64,000 nt of DNA from Cynocephalus volans (taxonomy: Eukaryota > Chordata > Mammalia > Dermoptera > Cynocephalidae): NCBI RefSeq assembly GCF_027409185.1, contig NC_084463.1, positions 117,218,133 to 117,282,132 of the forward strand, read 5' to 3'. A program made the position numbers and the translations under genes. The notes under the pieces are model-generated. The model worked only from the letters and a program-made list of their open reading frames with translations, ran no database searches and was not told where the DNA came from. The stretch's first letter is position 1. The number at the start of each line of letters is the position of its first letter. Positions 45,390 to 64,000 of this stretch are shown piece by piece.

Positions 45390-64000
<18,611 letters not shown>

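Overview
This window is nuclear DNA from a placental mammal. It holds spliced genes with GT-AG introns, poly(A) signals and dense interspersed repeats, and it matches the conserved segment NUCB2 - NCR3LG1 - KCNJ11 - ABCC8 (human 11p15.1) in gene order and orientation. There are no Alu, B1, Bov or CAN-type SINEs. The only young SINE is a tRNA-like family with TAGCTCAGTTGG (A box) and GGTTCGGATCC (B box), present as monomers, dimers and one tetramer. That is how I remember the CYN SINEs of colugos (Dermoptera), so a colugo such as Galeopterus is my best guess at about 0.55. Another tRNA-SINE-bearing mammal, such as some bats, is not excluded. Layout: 1-1100 has the last three exons of NUCB2 (+), with a tandem copy of the terminal exon. 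1100-20000 is gene-poor, AT-rich DNA filled with retroposons. These include a 2.56-kb composite element with an 80-bp VNTR, a 1.45-kb insertion consisting only of an L1 5' region, a tetrameric SINE, a solo MaLR LTR, an MZT1 retrocopy and another poly(A)-tailed retrocopy. 20032-34436 is NCR3LG1 (B7-H6, ligand of the NK receptor NKp30) on +. It has recognisable IgV, IgC, transmembrane and tail exons, but a stop codon in the IgV exon and a 1-base frameshift in the IgC exon, so it is read as a pseudogene. An old antisense L1 fills much of its IgV-IgC intron, and an endogenous retroviral env fragment lies between its transmembrane and tail exons. 34.4-38.8 kb is intergenic and carries two identical CTCF-like motifs. 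39771-40943 is the complete intronless KCNJ11 gene (-, Kir6.2, 390 aa) with a CpG-rich upstream region. 45390-64000 holds the last 19 coding exons of ABCC8 (-, SUR1; human exons 21-39), all open and in phase, with one GC-AG intron. Kir6.2 and SUR1 together form the ATP-sensitive potassium channel of beta cells and neurons: four pore subunits (KCNJ11) and four ABC-type regulatory subunits (ABCC8). Both look intact, in contrast with the neighbouring immune gene, which is broken. No CRISPR array, operon or other prokaryote-type system is present, and most open frames outside the exons listed are shadows or run through repeats.
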